Positions 25,939 through 33,678 of a stretch of DNA of 64,000 bases are shown here, piece by piece. Source of the DNA: Candidatus Flexicrinis affinis (GTDB lineage Bacteria > Chloroflexota > Anaerolineae > Aggregatilineales > Phototrophicaceae); the NCBI GenBank assembly GCA_016716525.1, contig JADJWE010000002.1, positions 62,001 through 126,000 of the forward strand, given 5' to 3'. Every line of letters starts with the position of its first letter. Position 1 is the stretch's first letter. The notes below the pieces were generated by a model. It saw nothing but the letters and a program-made list of their open reading frames with translations, ran no database searches and was not told the DNA's origin. The position numbers and the translations under genes are program-made.

Positions 25939-26817
25939 CTACTGCTGGCGTTGGAAGAACATCGGTTCCGAGTAGCGCGACCCGGCAGACGCCACCTCGC
26001 CGTCCGGCCACGCTTGCGTCACCATCGTCAGCCATGCCTGACCCGTGAGGGTATCCGGGAAAGCCGAATGTGGCAGGATAAGCCGCAGAGTCACCGACTG
26101 GTCGTCGGAGTCGACGGGTCGGACCCCTTGAACCGTGAGCTGGTCGCCTGCACCTCGATAGATGGCAGCGGCCGCCGGCGATACCAGCGGAATCTGCGGC
26201 GAGCGATATACCCACAGGGCTGCACGCACCAGCCTTCCGCGACAGCCCACCGCGCGCACCGGGATATCGGCTACCAGCACGCGCTGGCCCTCCATCACAA
26301 TCGAGCCGACAAACTTCGGCTTCTCGGATGTAACGGCGCACACTTCGGCCGGCGATGCAATCGGCGCCGAGGCCGCCAGCACGGGTATCTGCGGATCGAA
26401 CACTGGATTGGAAGCCGCTTCGGCCTGCGCCGCAGGCTGCCTGAACGACAGCACGAGGAACACTGTCATCGCCAGCGCGACCCCAAACACCAGTACCGTG
26501 TGATGGCGTGCCCACTCGAACACGGCGTACAGCCGCGGCCGGACGGCCATCGGCCGGCGTGCGCCAGCCCAAGCCGGAGCGTGCGCGGGCCGTGCGGCGT
26601 TGATCATCTCGCGAAGGCGGCCAAGGCGCGGTTCTGCCGGGCGGGCGGGCTGCGGCTGGGCACGGGGCGCCGCGGCAGGTTCGGCGGCGCGAAAGCGGTG
26701 CACGCCGGCGACGTTCTGCCCCATCGGCGGCGGCGGGCGACGCTCGCGGTTCAAGCGTGCCTGCCGGAACTCCTCCGTTTCATGCGCGCGGCTGTTACGC
26801 GGGATCGGATCGGCCAT
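25939..26817 (-). CDS. Single-pass membrane protein at the end of the ubiquitin-like operon
   Basis: A 292-residue protein whose ATG (26817) lies inside the last 23 bases of the JAB-E1 gene, implying translational coupling. Residues 1-105 are cytosolic, basic and Pro-rich (ERRPPPPMGQ, QPQPARPAEPR). One helix spans about 107-126 (VLVFGVALAMTVFLVLSF). The remaining 165 residues would be outside: beta-rich with two cysteines (VCAVTS and VGCRGR) that may form a disulfide. No family is recognised. Its place suggests a membrane anchor or substrate of the conjugation system, but this is inference from position only. The following 88-base gap before nusB has no clear feature. Confidence 0.7.
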   Translation of the reverse strand: MADPIPRNSRAHETEEFRQARLNRERRPPPPMGQNVAGVHRFRAAEPAAAPRAQPQPARPAEPRLGRLREMINAARPAHAPAWAGARRPMAVRPRLYAVFEWARHHTVLVFGVALAMTVFLVLSFRQPAAQAEAASNPVFDPQIPVLAASAPIASPAEVCAVTSEKPKFVGSIVMEGQRVLVADIPVRAVGCRGRLVRAALWVYRSPQIPLVSPAAAAIYRGAGDQLTVQGVRPVDSDDQSVTLRLILPHSAFPDTLTGQAWLTMVTQAWPDGEVASAGSRYSEPMFFQRQQ

Positions 26818-28264
26818 GGGTCGGACTCGGCAGCGTGGACAGCGTGATCGGCTTGGCAGGTTCCCCGCCCAGCACCGGTTCGAGGTCGCCGCGGGCAAGC
26901 CGCCCGGTGGGCATGCACGTCGCACAATCGCTCCGCCGATCGTCCATGTGCAGCGACCGCATCGACTGATCGTGCAAGTAGTAGTAGGTCAACCGCTGCG
27001 GCTTGCGATATGCGGTAAACAGGTTCAAGAACTCGCCGACCGCCAGCGACGCCAGCGTTTGATTGAGGAACACGACGGCCGGCGCAGCGATGTCCTCGGT
27101 CGGGATGTACCCGCGCGACTGGTGCAGCTTGCGTTGATCGTCGGCCAGCAAGTCCTGCCCCGCCGCGATCGGGTCGATCGCGCGCACGCAGTCGAGACAA
27201 AAACCGCCCGGCATGACGACCCGGTATTGGCCGCCGGATTCGGTGATCGTCCCGCTGTCGTCCGCATTGATCCCGACGCCGAGGTCGATATACGGCAGCA
27301 TGTACTGCACCGAGAACGTGTTCAGGAGCAGACGGCTCCCGTGCGTATCGACACAGCCAAACATCACGTCGACCGATTTGAGCGCAGCGGCCGAATCAGG
27401 GGTCGGGAAAGTCGACGCGAAGGTGCGCACGCGAGCGCGCGAGTCGATCGAGCGAATCATGTCGGCGACGATGTCCACCTTCGCACGCTTGCGGGCGGCA
27501 TCACGCGGGGTGCCGCCAATGAACCGATTGAGGTTGTGGGTCTCCAGCGAATCGGCGTCGATCAGCACGAAATCGCGCACGCCGAGGAGCGCAAGCTGTT
27601 GAGCAACGGCGCTGCCCATCCCGCCAAGGCCCACGATGCCGACGCGCGCCCCGGCGATCAGCGCCTGTCCTTCGTCCCCGAAGGCTTGAGTCTGCCGGAT
27701 CATGCGGGCCAAATACGGGTCGCGCCGGCGGTCGCGCGCGCCGCGCTGCTCGCCGATGGCGAACCGCTTGAACGGATGTCCGAGAATCGTCACGCCGCCG
27801 ATCTGGCGCATCGACTTGTCGCTGCGCTCGTAGATCATGCCGTCTGCGCTGTCGGTGCCGAACACAAGCATGACGTGATGAAAGTTGGCGGGCGTGCGCT
27901 GCGCGAACCAGTCGAATCGCGGCTTGGCCTCGGCCGTGTCTATGCCGCTAAACCCCACCCGCTCACGCGCGAACGGGTGCGAGTGGATTTCAATCAGGCT
28001 GAAGGGCGAATCGAGCGTATACGACACCAGATTGCGCGCAGTCTCCGCGCTCACCTGCAGGTAGCCGCCGTTCTGGATGTCGAAGTCGGTGCGCTCTAAT
28101 GGAAGGATGTGATGCACCAGCAGCTTGAGCCGGTCGGGACCTTTTGCGGGCGAGGCAAACGCGTACGCGGCTTGCTCGTCGTCGTTGGGCTGAAAGAGGT
28201 GCGCGTGCAGCCACTCGTACTGCTCGCCCGTGAACACGACTTCGACGTGATGCGCTGCCTTCAC
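26795..28264 (-). CDS. JAB-E1 fusion of a bacterial ubiquitin-like conjugation system
   Basis: A 489-residue cytosolic fusion. GTG at 28264 overlaps the E2-like stop (GTGA). Residues 1-170 form a JAB/JAMM metalloprotease domain: E92, H94-S-H96-P, then S106 and D109 (FSGID) make the zinc site, though the H-to-S spacing is 9 instead of the usual 7. JAB enzymes trim or remove ubiquitin-like tails. Residues about 205-440 are a ThiF/E1 adenylation domain: nucleotide loop GLGGMGS at 212-218, LIDADSLETHNLNR, and GCVDTHGSR. Cysteine pairs C356/C359 and C447/C450 would bind the structural zinc. It should activate the Ubl encoded upstream and pass it to the E2-like protein. It overlaps the next membrane-protein gene. 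Confidence 0.93.
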   Translation of the reverse strand: MKAAHHVEVVFTGEQYEWLHAHLFQPNDDEQAAYAFASPAKGPDRLKLLVHHILPLERTDFDIQNGGYLQVSAETARNLVSYTLDSPFSLIEIHSHPFARERVGFSGIDTAEAKPRFDWFAQRTPANFHHVMLVFGTDSADGMIYERSDKSMRQIGGVTILGHPFKRFAIGEQRGARDRRRDPYLARMIRQTQAFGDEGQALIAGARVGIVGLGGMGSAVAQQLALLGVRDFVLIDADSLETHNLNRFIGGTPRDAARKRAKVDIVADMIRSIDSRARVRTFASTFPTPDSAAALKSVDVMFGCVDTHGSRLLLNTFSVQYMLPYIDLGVGINADDSGTITESGGQYRVVMPGGFCLDCVRAIDPIAAGQDLLADDQRKLHQSRGYIPTEDIAAPAVVFLNQTLASLAVGEFLNLFTAYRKPQRLTYYYLHDQSMRSLHMDDRRSDCATCMPTGRLARGDLEPVLGGEPAKPITLSTLPSPTHGRSDPA

Positions 28265-28725
28265 GGGTTCTTGCCGCCTTCCTTGCCGAGGATGGCAAGG
28301 CACAGGTGCAGATACGTCATCAGGTTGTCGCCGCGCCCGGGGTTGCTGGTGGTGCGCCATGCCGCCGAATTCAGGTGCGGGTTGGCATGGGCGCAGTACC
28401 ACTGCCAGCCCTGCTTGACGAGGTCTTGTTGAAGCTGCGGGAAGTACTTGTCGCGCCAGCCCAGCAGATAGTGATTCTTGATGCGCAGGTTCTGATCGCA
28501 GTAGAAGCCATCGGGCGGCACTTGCGGGTAGTACGGCGGGACGAGGAGCAGCACGTCCACTAAGCCGTTGCCGTTGCGGGTCAATGGAGCGGGTACAGGC
28601 AGGTTGCGCACGCATACCCACGTCCCCTCGGCCGTGTCATACGTGACCCGGTCGGGTTCGGTGCCGTACTCGGGCGCGATGATCTGAAACACCTCGTCAC
28701 GCACACGGCGCATTAAGGCGGACAT
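28261..28725 (-). CDS. E2-like (UBC-fold) protein of the ubiquitin-like operon
   Basis: A 154-residue cytosolic protein resembling the prokaryotic E2 family E. The UBC-fold landmarks are VDVLLLVPPYYPQVPPDGFYC (strand 2-3, Pro-rich turn; residues 56-76), and then W107-Q-W-Y-C111-A-H113 and AAWR near 121-124, followed by a C-terminal helix (LMTYLHLCLAIL). A canonical HPN tripeptide is absent. C76 and C111 are the two candidates for the thioester cysteine; I cannot decide. ATG at 28725 is used; an ATG 4 codons later is possible. It lies 9 bases after the Ubl gene and overlaps the E1 gene by 4 bases, so the three are one unit. Confidence 0.85.
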   Translation of the reverse strand: MSALMRRVRDEVFQIIAPEYGTEPDRVTYDTAEGTWVCVRNLPVPAPLTRNGNGLVDVLLLVPPYYPQVPPDGFYCDQNLRIKNHYLLGWRDKYFPQLQQDLVKQGWQWYCAHANPHLNSAAWRTTSNPGRGDNLMTYLHLCLAILGKEGGKNP

Positions 28726-28734
28726 TGCGCCGGT

Positions 28735-28956
28735 TCAGCCGTAGATGAATGACGGCAGGTCTTCAAACTTGTCGAATTCGCGCACGTCGACCCGCTGCCC
28801 GCGATCGACGATGGTGCGTTCACCGCGCGCGTTGACGGCCACCAGCGTACGAGCGGGATCTTTGCCCGCTGCTTCGAGGATCTCCTGACCGGTTTTCTGG
28901 TCTTCGGTCGTTTCGATGAACTGGTCACCTACCCAGTAACCGTTCTGACGTGCCAT
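28735..28956 (-). CDS. Ubiquitin-like beta-grasp protein ending in a single Gly
   Basis: A 73-residue protein, the first gene of the conjugation operon. The pattern of strands and one helix fits a beta-grasp fold: YWVGDQFIE, helix TGQEILEAAG, then TLVAVNARGERTIVD, and a last strand VDVREFD. The C-terminus is FIYG with one Gly, unlike the GG of ubiquitin, but a free Gly end is what an E1 would adenylate. The size fits one ubiquitin unit. ATG at 28956 has GGAGG 9 bases before it; a TTGTCC-17-TACAAT promoter lies upstream. Identification rests on fold pattern plus neighbours, because the sequence is divergent. Confidence 0.82.
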   Translation of the reverse strand: MARQNGYWVGDQFIETTEDQKTGQEILEAAGKDPARTLVAVNARGERTIVDRGQRVDVREFDKFEDLPSFIYG

Positions 28957-29018
28957 TCCCGCTCGCCTCCACTCACTTACCAGACGGCGCCGGGGACCGG
29001 CATCCCGTCATGATGTAG

Positions 29019-29047
29019 ATTGTACTGTGCTGTGGCGCTCAGGACAA
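29019..29047 (-). promoter_or_regulatory. Promoter of the ubiquitin-like operon
   Basis: On the minus strand: -35 TTGTCC (29047-29042), 17-base spacer, -10 TACAAT (29024-29019), about 62 bases before the Ubl ATG. Four of six and five of six consensus bases with ideal spacing. The gap 28957-29237 is the divergent control region shared with the receiver-protein operon. Confidence 0.55.
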
Positions 29048-29192
29048 CGCGCCGGACGGCGTTTTGGCCCAGTTGTTGATGAATTGTAAGAACTTCGCAG
29101 AGAATTGCGCCAACGTTAATCGACTCAGAGAGGATTGGCAGAGCCTTGCGGATTGGTGTGTATATTGTAATCTCAGGCGCCTCCGCACCGCA

Positions 29193-29198
29193 TATAAT
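29193..29198 (+). promoter_or_regulatory. Possible -10 element for the receiver/NERD/AddB-like operon
   Basis: A perfect TATAAT 39 bases before the ATG of the receiver-domain gene. The nearest -35-like sequence (TTGTAA, 29165-29170) is 22 bases away, too far for normal spacing, so an activator or another start site may be involved. Confidence 0.4.
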
Positions 29199-29237
29199 CA
29201 TGTTACAGGTCTTATCGAGGGCAGTAAGGCTCCGTCA

Positions 29238-29687
29238 ATGACGACGTGGATGATTGTTGAAGACGACCCCAACCTCTACGAGCTCATGTGTGAGGCGTTC
29301 GAGCGGTGGGAAATTGAAACGCTGTTGTTCGTTGAGGTCGAAGAAGCGCTAGAGTGGATCGATCTCGTCGATCAGGGCCATAACGTCGGCGAACTGCCCG
29401 AACTGGCGATGCTAGACTTGCTGTTTCACCGCGTCAAGCTCGGCCATCTCGTAGGTCAGCGCCTGCGTGCCAGCCCCGTGCTTAACCGACTGCCGATCGT
29501 GGTCATGTCGGCGCACCGCGAAACCCCGACCGAGCGCGAGATGTACCGTCGTACGTTCCAGCCAGACGACTACATCCGCAAGCCGCTTCCGCGTTGGAGC
29601 GAGCTGAAGCGCCGCCTCGACTCGATCGTCAGCAAGCGCAAGCGGCAGAATTCTCTGGCACGGGTTCCACGCGTTCCGAAGGCCTAA
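29238..29687 (+). CDS. Stand-alone response regulator receiver protein
   Basis: A 149-residue CheY-like receiver domain without an output domain. E8-D9-D10 form the acidic pocket, D60 (AMLDLLF) is the phosphoacceptor, VVMSAHRE carries the usual Ser/Thr switch position and K115 (IRKPL) is the conserved lysine. A short basic tail (SKRKRQNSLARVPRVPKA) follows. ATG at 29238 is chosen because the fold starts at once; an AAGG lies 11 bases before. No histidine kinase is nearby. The stop is directly followed by the ATG of the NERD-like gene. It could signal by protein contact; its link to the following nuclease genes is unknown. Confidence 0.9.
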   Translation: MTTWMIVEDDPNLYELMCEAFERWEIETLLFVEVEEALEWIDLVDQGHNVGELPELAMLDLLFHRVKLGHLVGQRLRASPVLNRLPIVVMSAHRETPTEREMYRRTFQPDDYIRKPLPRWSELKRRLDSIVSKRKRQNSLARVPRVPKA

Positions 29688-30422
29688 ATGAAAAGCGTCT
29701 CCGGCGGTCGGGCGATCACCCGTCAGGCCTACCAGTTCAGTGTTTTTGGCTTCGGGGGCGTCGCCTTCGGGGTCTTTTTAATTGTCCTCGGCGCTTTCCT
29801 ATCGCGCGTTCCGCTGGCCGCGCCCGGCTCTGCGGATGCGGCAACCCTGCAGACCATCGTGAGTATTGCGCAGGCTGTGGGCGTCGTAGCCGTAATACTC
29901 GGTATCGCGGCGATCGCGCGCGGTCTGACGTTCAAGCGCAAAAGCCCGCTGACAGAGCGTGTCGCGGCGGTACTGTCCGGCGCGTTGGGCGACGAGTACG
30001 TGCTCTTTCGCGGCTTGAATACGGTGCGGCTCGGCTACATCGATGCCGTGCTGATCGGCCCGCCCGGCGTACTGGTGTTCCGCATCGTTGAAGGCGGTGG
30101 AACGCTTCTTGTCGAAGGCGACCGCTGGCTTCGGCCCGGCCGTATCGGCGATTGGGTGCCGGCAGGGATCAACGCGACGCACGAATGCATTGTCGACATG
30201 CGGGCCGTCCGCAATCATCTCGCGCGAAAGAACGTCCCAACCGAGTACATCTTCGGCGTCGCGGTCATCGTCGGCGACGCGCGGATCACCGAGAAGGCGA
30301 GCGTGCTGCCGTCGGTCACCGTGGAACAGCTCGTGTCACGCCTGAAAGCCGGCTATATGGCGAAGCAGCGCATCGACCCACCGACGGCCAGCGCCATCAT
30401 CGCGCAGTTGAACCCCGGCTAG
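29688..30422 (+). CDS. NERD-like membrane protein with altered catalytic motif
   Basis: A 244-residue protein with two N-terminal helices (about 18-40 and 57-78) and a cytosolic nuclease-related (NERD) domain. The conserved NERD phrase (D-x-V-x-x-GP-x-GV-x-x-E-x-K) is seen as YIDAVLIGPPGVLVFRIVEGGG: the first Asp and the GP-GV turn remain but the E-x-K pair is not obvious. The later region (DMRAVRNHLARKN and YIFGVAVIVGDARIT) fits the NERD C-terminal half. If E-x-K is really lost, the domain is non-catalytic. It starts immediately after the receiver gene and 4 bases before the AddB-like gene, so the three are likely one transcript. Confidence 0.75.
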   Translation: MKSVSGGRAITRQAYQFSVFGFGGVAFGVFLIVLGAFLSRVPLAAPGSADAATLQTIVSIAQAVGVVAVILGIAAIARGLTFKRKSPLTERVAAVLSGALGDEYVLFRGLNTVRLGYIDAVLIGPPGVLVFRIVEGGGTLLVEGDRWLRPGRIGDWVPAGINATHECIVDMRAVRNHLARKNVPTEYIFGVAVIVGDARITEKASVLPSVTVEQLVSRLKAGYMAKQRIDPPTASAIIAQLNPG

Positions 30423-30426
30423 CCGC

Positions 30427-33400
30427 ATGGAATTGTGGCGAAGCGAGCCGGGCGGTGGCAAGACTCACGCCGTAATCGAACTTGTGCAGCAGGTGGCGTC
30501 ACAGCATCCACTTCAGCGGATCTGGGTCGTGCTGCCGACCAGTCGCCAGCGCGCCGCGTTCCGCGACAGGCTGCTGCACACACTCCAGTCGCGTCCTGCC
30601 CCGACCTTCAACGTCGAGCTGTTCAATTTCTACAGCCTGACTCGCCGCGTCCTTAACCTGATCGGCGAACCCGTCCGCAGCTTGACGCCTGCCGCTCGCC
30701 AACATCTGCTGCGCCAGCTTGCTGCCCATACGCCGCTCGACACGCTTACCGAAGGCTCGACACAACCGGGATTTGCGGTCGCCATAGGCAAGCTGATCGG
30801 CGAGCTGAAGTCCGATCGGGTCATACCCGAGACATTCGACGCCGCCGCGCGTACGCACGGCACCGGCAAAGACTCCGACATCGCCCGTTTGTACGCGGCA
30901 TATCAAGAGACGCTGCGGCGTAACGCGCTGGTCGACACGGAAGGCGAAGCATGGCTGGCGCTTGCCCGCCTGCGCGAGGTCGACTGGAATCCGCATCTCG
31001 AGCTGTTCGTCGCGGACGGGTTCGACAACTTCACGCCTGTGCAGGCCGATCTGCTGCGCGCAATCGCGGCCCGCGCGGGGCGCTCGGTTGTGACCCTTTC
31101 ACACGTGGCGGGGCGCGAGGACGGCATCGGCCGGCGTTTCGAAGCGGCAGCCATGGCGATCGAACCCGTCGAAGTTCGCCCGCTGGCCTCCAGCGCTCCG
31201 CGTATCGAGCTGATACGGCACATCGTCCAACACGGATTCGCCCTTGACGGGCAGCCGCATCGAACCACACCCGACGCAGCACGATCTGTGCTGCTGATCG
31301 AGGCGCATTCTGTCTCGTCAGAGGCGCGCGCCGTCATGCGGCACGTCAAGCGCCTGCTTGTCGAACATCGCGCGCCGCCGGACGATGTGTTGATCGCCCT
31401 GCGCGACTGGGACCGTTATGCCGAACCGTTGGCCGCGGCGGCCTCCGAGTATGGCGTGCCCATCGCGCTGCAGTCCGGCACGGCCCTCGTTCGCCATCCC
31501 TTGCTCGCGCTCATCCGCACGGTGCTGACGCTCCCGCAGCAGGAGTTCAGGTTCAACACCGTCATCGATGTCCTGCGCTCGCCATACGTCGCGCTGGCAG
31601 GGCTGGAGCCGCAGTTGATCTCAAAGCTCGAAGCCGTCGGCCGGGCGCTGACCGTCGTCCGCGGGCGCAACGCATGGTTCGATGCGCTCGACGCGGCGGT
31701 GGACTTGACCGGCAAAGACGGCGAACCCCTGCTCACCAGCGACGAACGCGACCTGCTTTCCGACGCGTTGCTCACGCTGTTCGGCGCCGTAACGCCAGAT
31801 CCTGCGCCAACGACGGTCTGGAATCAGGTGCGTCGATTCGAGGATCTCCTCGGGCCCGACCCGACCTTGTTGGATCGTGAACCGGAATCTGGCAACAGCC
31901 TCGGCATTACCGCGATGGCGCGTGAAGGCTCCACCAGCGAACGCGATACGGACGCGCTGCGTGCCGTGAAAGGCATCCTCCGCGAGATGCTCTTGACCGA
32001 GGATCTGCTCGACGCGGTCGACATACCGGGCGGCTCGATGGTCACGTGGGATGAGTTCGTCCGCGACCTGCTCGCCGCCGCGGAGGTGACGACCATCGAG
32101 GTCGACCGCGATCGCAGCGGGCGGGTGCTGATCGCAACGACCTCCGAGTGTCGCGGCACGCCGCACAACCACGTGGTCATCATGGGCTTGTCCGAGGGGA
32201 TCTTCCCGGCGCCGGTCGCCAGCGATCCGATTTACCTCGACAGCGAACGCACTGCGCTAACGTACGACGGCAGCCCGCTGCTTCGGCCCGTCGCCGACCG
32301 CGCCGACGACGACAGCGTGTTCTTCGAATTATTGGCGCTCGCCAAGTCCACTCTCACGCTATCACGGCCGACGGCCCGGACCAACGGATCGTGGCCGGCA
32401 TCGGTGCTATGGAACGGGATTCACGAAATCTTGCCCGAGCAGATCCCTGACGCCTGCCGCATCACCGTGCGATCAGGCGAGTCGGCTCATCCGCAAGACG
32501 CGGCATCTCCCCACGAACTAATCGAGTCGCTCTACGTCCGGTTCGGGGACTCCGCCGCCGAAACGCTGCGCCGCGTGTCGGCCGTGGAAACCGCGCATGT
32601 CCGGCGTGCAAGCGGCGCAGAACTTGCGCGGCGCGAGTTCGCGCGCGCCAGAACCGCCGACCCGACCAATCCCTACGCCGATCACATCGGTGATCTACGG
32701 CTGTTTGCCGCAAGCAAGCCGCTCTCACTGCAGTGGGACACGCATTGGTGGTCGGCATCGCAGCTCGAGTCGTTGTGCACGAGCGCCTATCGCGTATTCG
32801 CGGCCAAGCAGCTCGGGTTCAGGGAACTCGAAGACCCGGAAGAGGGCGTCGACGCGACCGTGGAAGGAACGCTGATACACCAGATTCTGCGCGAGGTGTA
32901 CAGCGAGTTCAATGGGCCGCCGTCGCCGATCGTGCCCGAAGGGCTCGATGGAGCGCTGCGCCTACTTGACGCCGCGGCGGATACGGCGTTCGCCGAGGTT
33001 ACGCGGCTTGGCGTGCTGCCGGGGGCAGCGTGGTCGCAGCAGCAGATCGTGATCCGCGCTTATCTGCGCCAATTCGTCACCACCGACTTCAACGGCGACG
33101 GGCCGATTGCCCAGCAAGCCGCGGGCGCTTTACGCTGGACGGCGGCGACCGAATTCAGCCTGCAGAAGGACGACAGCGCAGTCCTCGTGACGTTCGAAGG
33201 CGACGACGGCCCGGTCGATATCCACTTGATCGGCATGATCGACCGGATCGACTGTATCCAGCGGCCGGACCGCCTCGATCTCGTGATCGTCGACTACAAG
33301 CGCAGCCAGAACAAAATTCCGCGTACTAGAATTGAGAATGGACAAGTGTCGCAGGTGCACGTCTATGCCGCGGCGCTGCGGGCCATTCTGGAAGACTCGG

Positions 33401-33678
33401 CCCGACCGGAGCGTTCAAGGTTCGGGCGCGCGGCGCGCGGGTTCCCTCTCGATGTCGCCGACGCCATGTACGTATCCGTCCGAAGTGGCGCGCGCCTCGA
33501 CACGACCAAGGATGTTGACCCGACCGTCGCCTACCGCGCGATCGCCAATGCGGTCGCGAGCGTGCGCAGCGGTGTGTTCATTCCTGAGCCGCCGATGCTC
33601 GCTAGCGGCAAATGCGATGAGTACTGTGTATTCGCCATTCTGTGCCGGCTGTGCGAGATGTACGCCCAGTCTACGTAA
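30427..33678 (+). CDS. AddB/RecB-family helicase-nuclease-like protein with iron-sulfur cysteines
   Basis: A 1083-residue cytosolic protein. The N-terminus has a P-loop GGGKT (9-13) and WVVLPTSRQRAAFRDRL, as in AddB, where the helicase is usually inactive or structural. A UvrD-like core extends to about 750 (VVIMGLSEGIFPAP is typical of AddB). The C-terminal PD-(D/E)xK nuclease has H818 (GTLIHQILREVY), D956-x-K958 (VIVDYKRS) and QVHVYAAAL. Cysteine C784 and the C-terminal set C1063, C1067, C1073, C1076 would hold a 4Fe-4S cluster as in AddB. No AddA-type partner is encoded here. It converges on recR with an 8-base overlap. DNA end processing is likely. Confidence 0.88.
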   Translation: MELWRSEPGGGKTHAVIELVQQVASQHPLQRIWVVLPTSRQRAAFRDRLLHTLQSRPAPTFNVELFNFYSLTRRVLNLIGEPVRSLTPAARQHLLRQLAAHTPLDTLTEGSTQPGFAVAIGKLIGELKSDRVIPETFDAAARTHGTGKDSDIARLYAAYQETLRRNALVDTEGEAWLALARLREVDWNPHLELFVADGFDNFTPVQADLLRAIAARAGRSVVTLSHVAGREDGIGRRFEAAAMAIEPVEVRPLASSAPRIELIRHIVQHGFALDGQPHRTTPDAARSVLLIEAHSVSSEARAVMRHVKRLLVEHRAPPDDVLIALRDWDRYAEPLAAAASEYGVPIALQSGTALVRHPLLALIRTVLTLPQQEFRFNTVIDVLRSPYVALAGLEPQLISKLEAVGRALTVVRGRNAWFDALDAAVDLTGKDGEPLLTSDERDLLSDALLTLFGAVTPDPAPTTVWNQVRRFEDLLGPDPTLLDREPESGNSLGITAMAREGSTSERDTDALRAVKGILREMLLTEDLLDAVDIPGGSMVTWDEFVRDLLAAAEVTTIEVDRDRSGRVLIATTSECRGTPHNHVVIMGLSEGIFPAPVASDPIYLDSERTALTYDGSPLLRPVADRADDDSVFFELLALAKSTLTLSRPTARTNGSWPASVLWNGIHEILPEQIPDACRITVRSGESAHPQDAASPHELIESLYVRFGDSAAETLRRVSAVETAHVRRASGAELARREFARARTADPTNPYADHIGDLRLFAASKPLSLQWDTHWWSASQLESLCTSAYRVFAAKQLGFRELEDPEEGVDATVEGTLIHQILREVYSEFNGPPSPIVPEGLDGALRLLDAAADTAFAEVTRLGVLPGAAWSQQQIVIRAYLRQFVTTDFNGDGPIAQQAAGALRWTAATEFSLQKDDSAVLVTFEGDDGPVDIHLIGMIDRIDCIQRPDRLDLVIVDYKRSQNKIPRTRIENGQVSQVHVYAAALRAILEDSARPERSRFGRAARGFPLDVADAMYVSVRSGARLDTTKDVDPTVAYRAIANAVASVRSGVFIPEPPMLASGKCDEYCVFAILCRLCEMYAQST

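Noticed and set aside
25939..28956. Type II CBASS interpretation of the E1/E2/JAB genes
   Set aside because: No CD-NTase and no effector gene is present, and a separate Ubl gene exists, so a Ub-like conjugation operon fits better.
28977..29201. A 74-codon minus-strand frame in the gap before the ubiquitin-like gene
   Set aside because: It contains the promoter of the Ub-like operon, lacks a ribosome site and has no coding-like composition.
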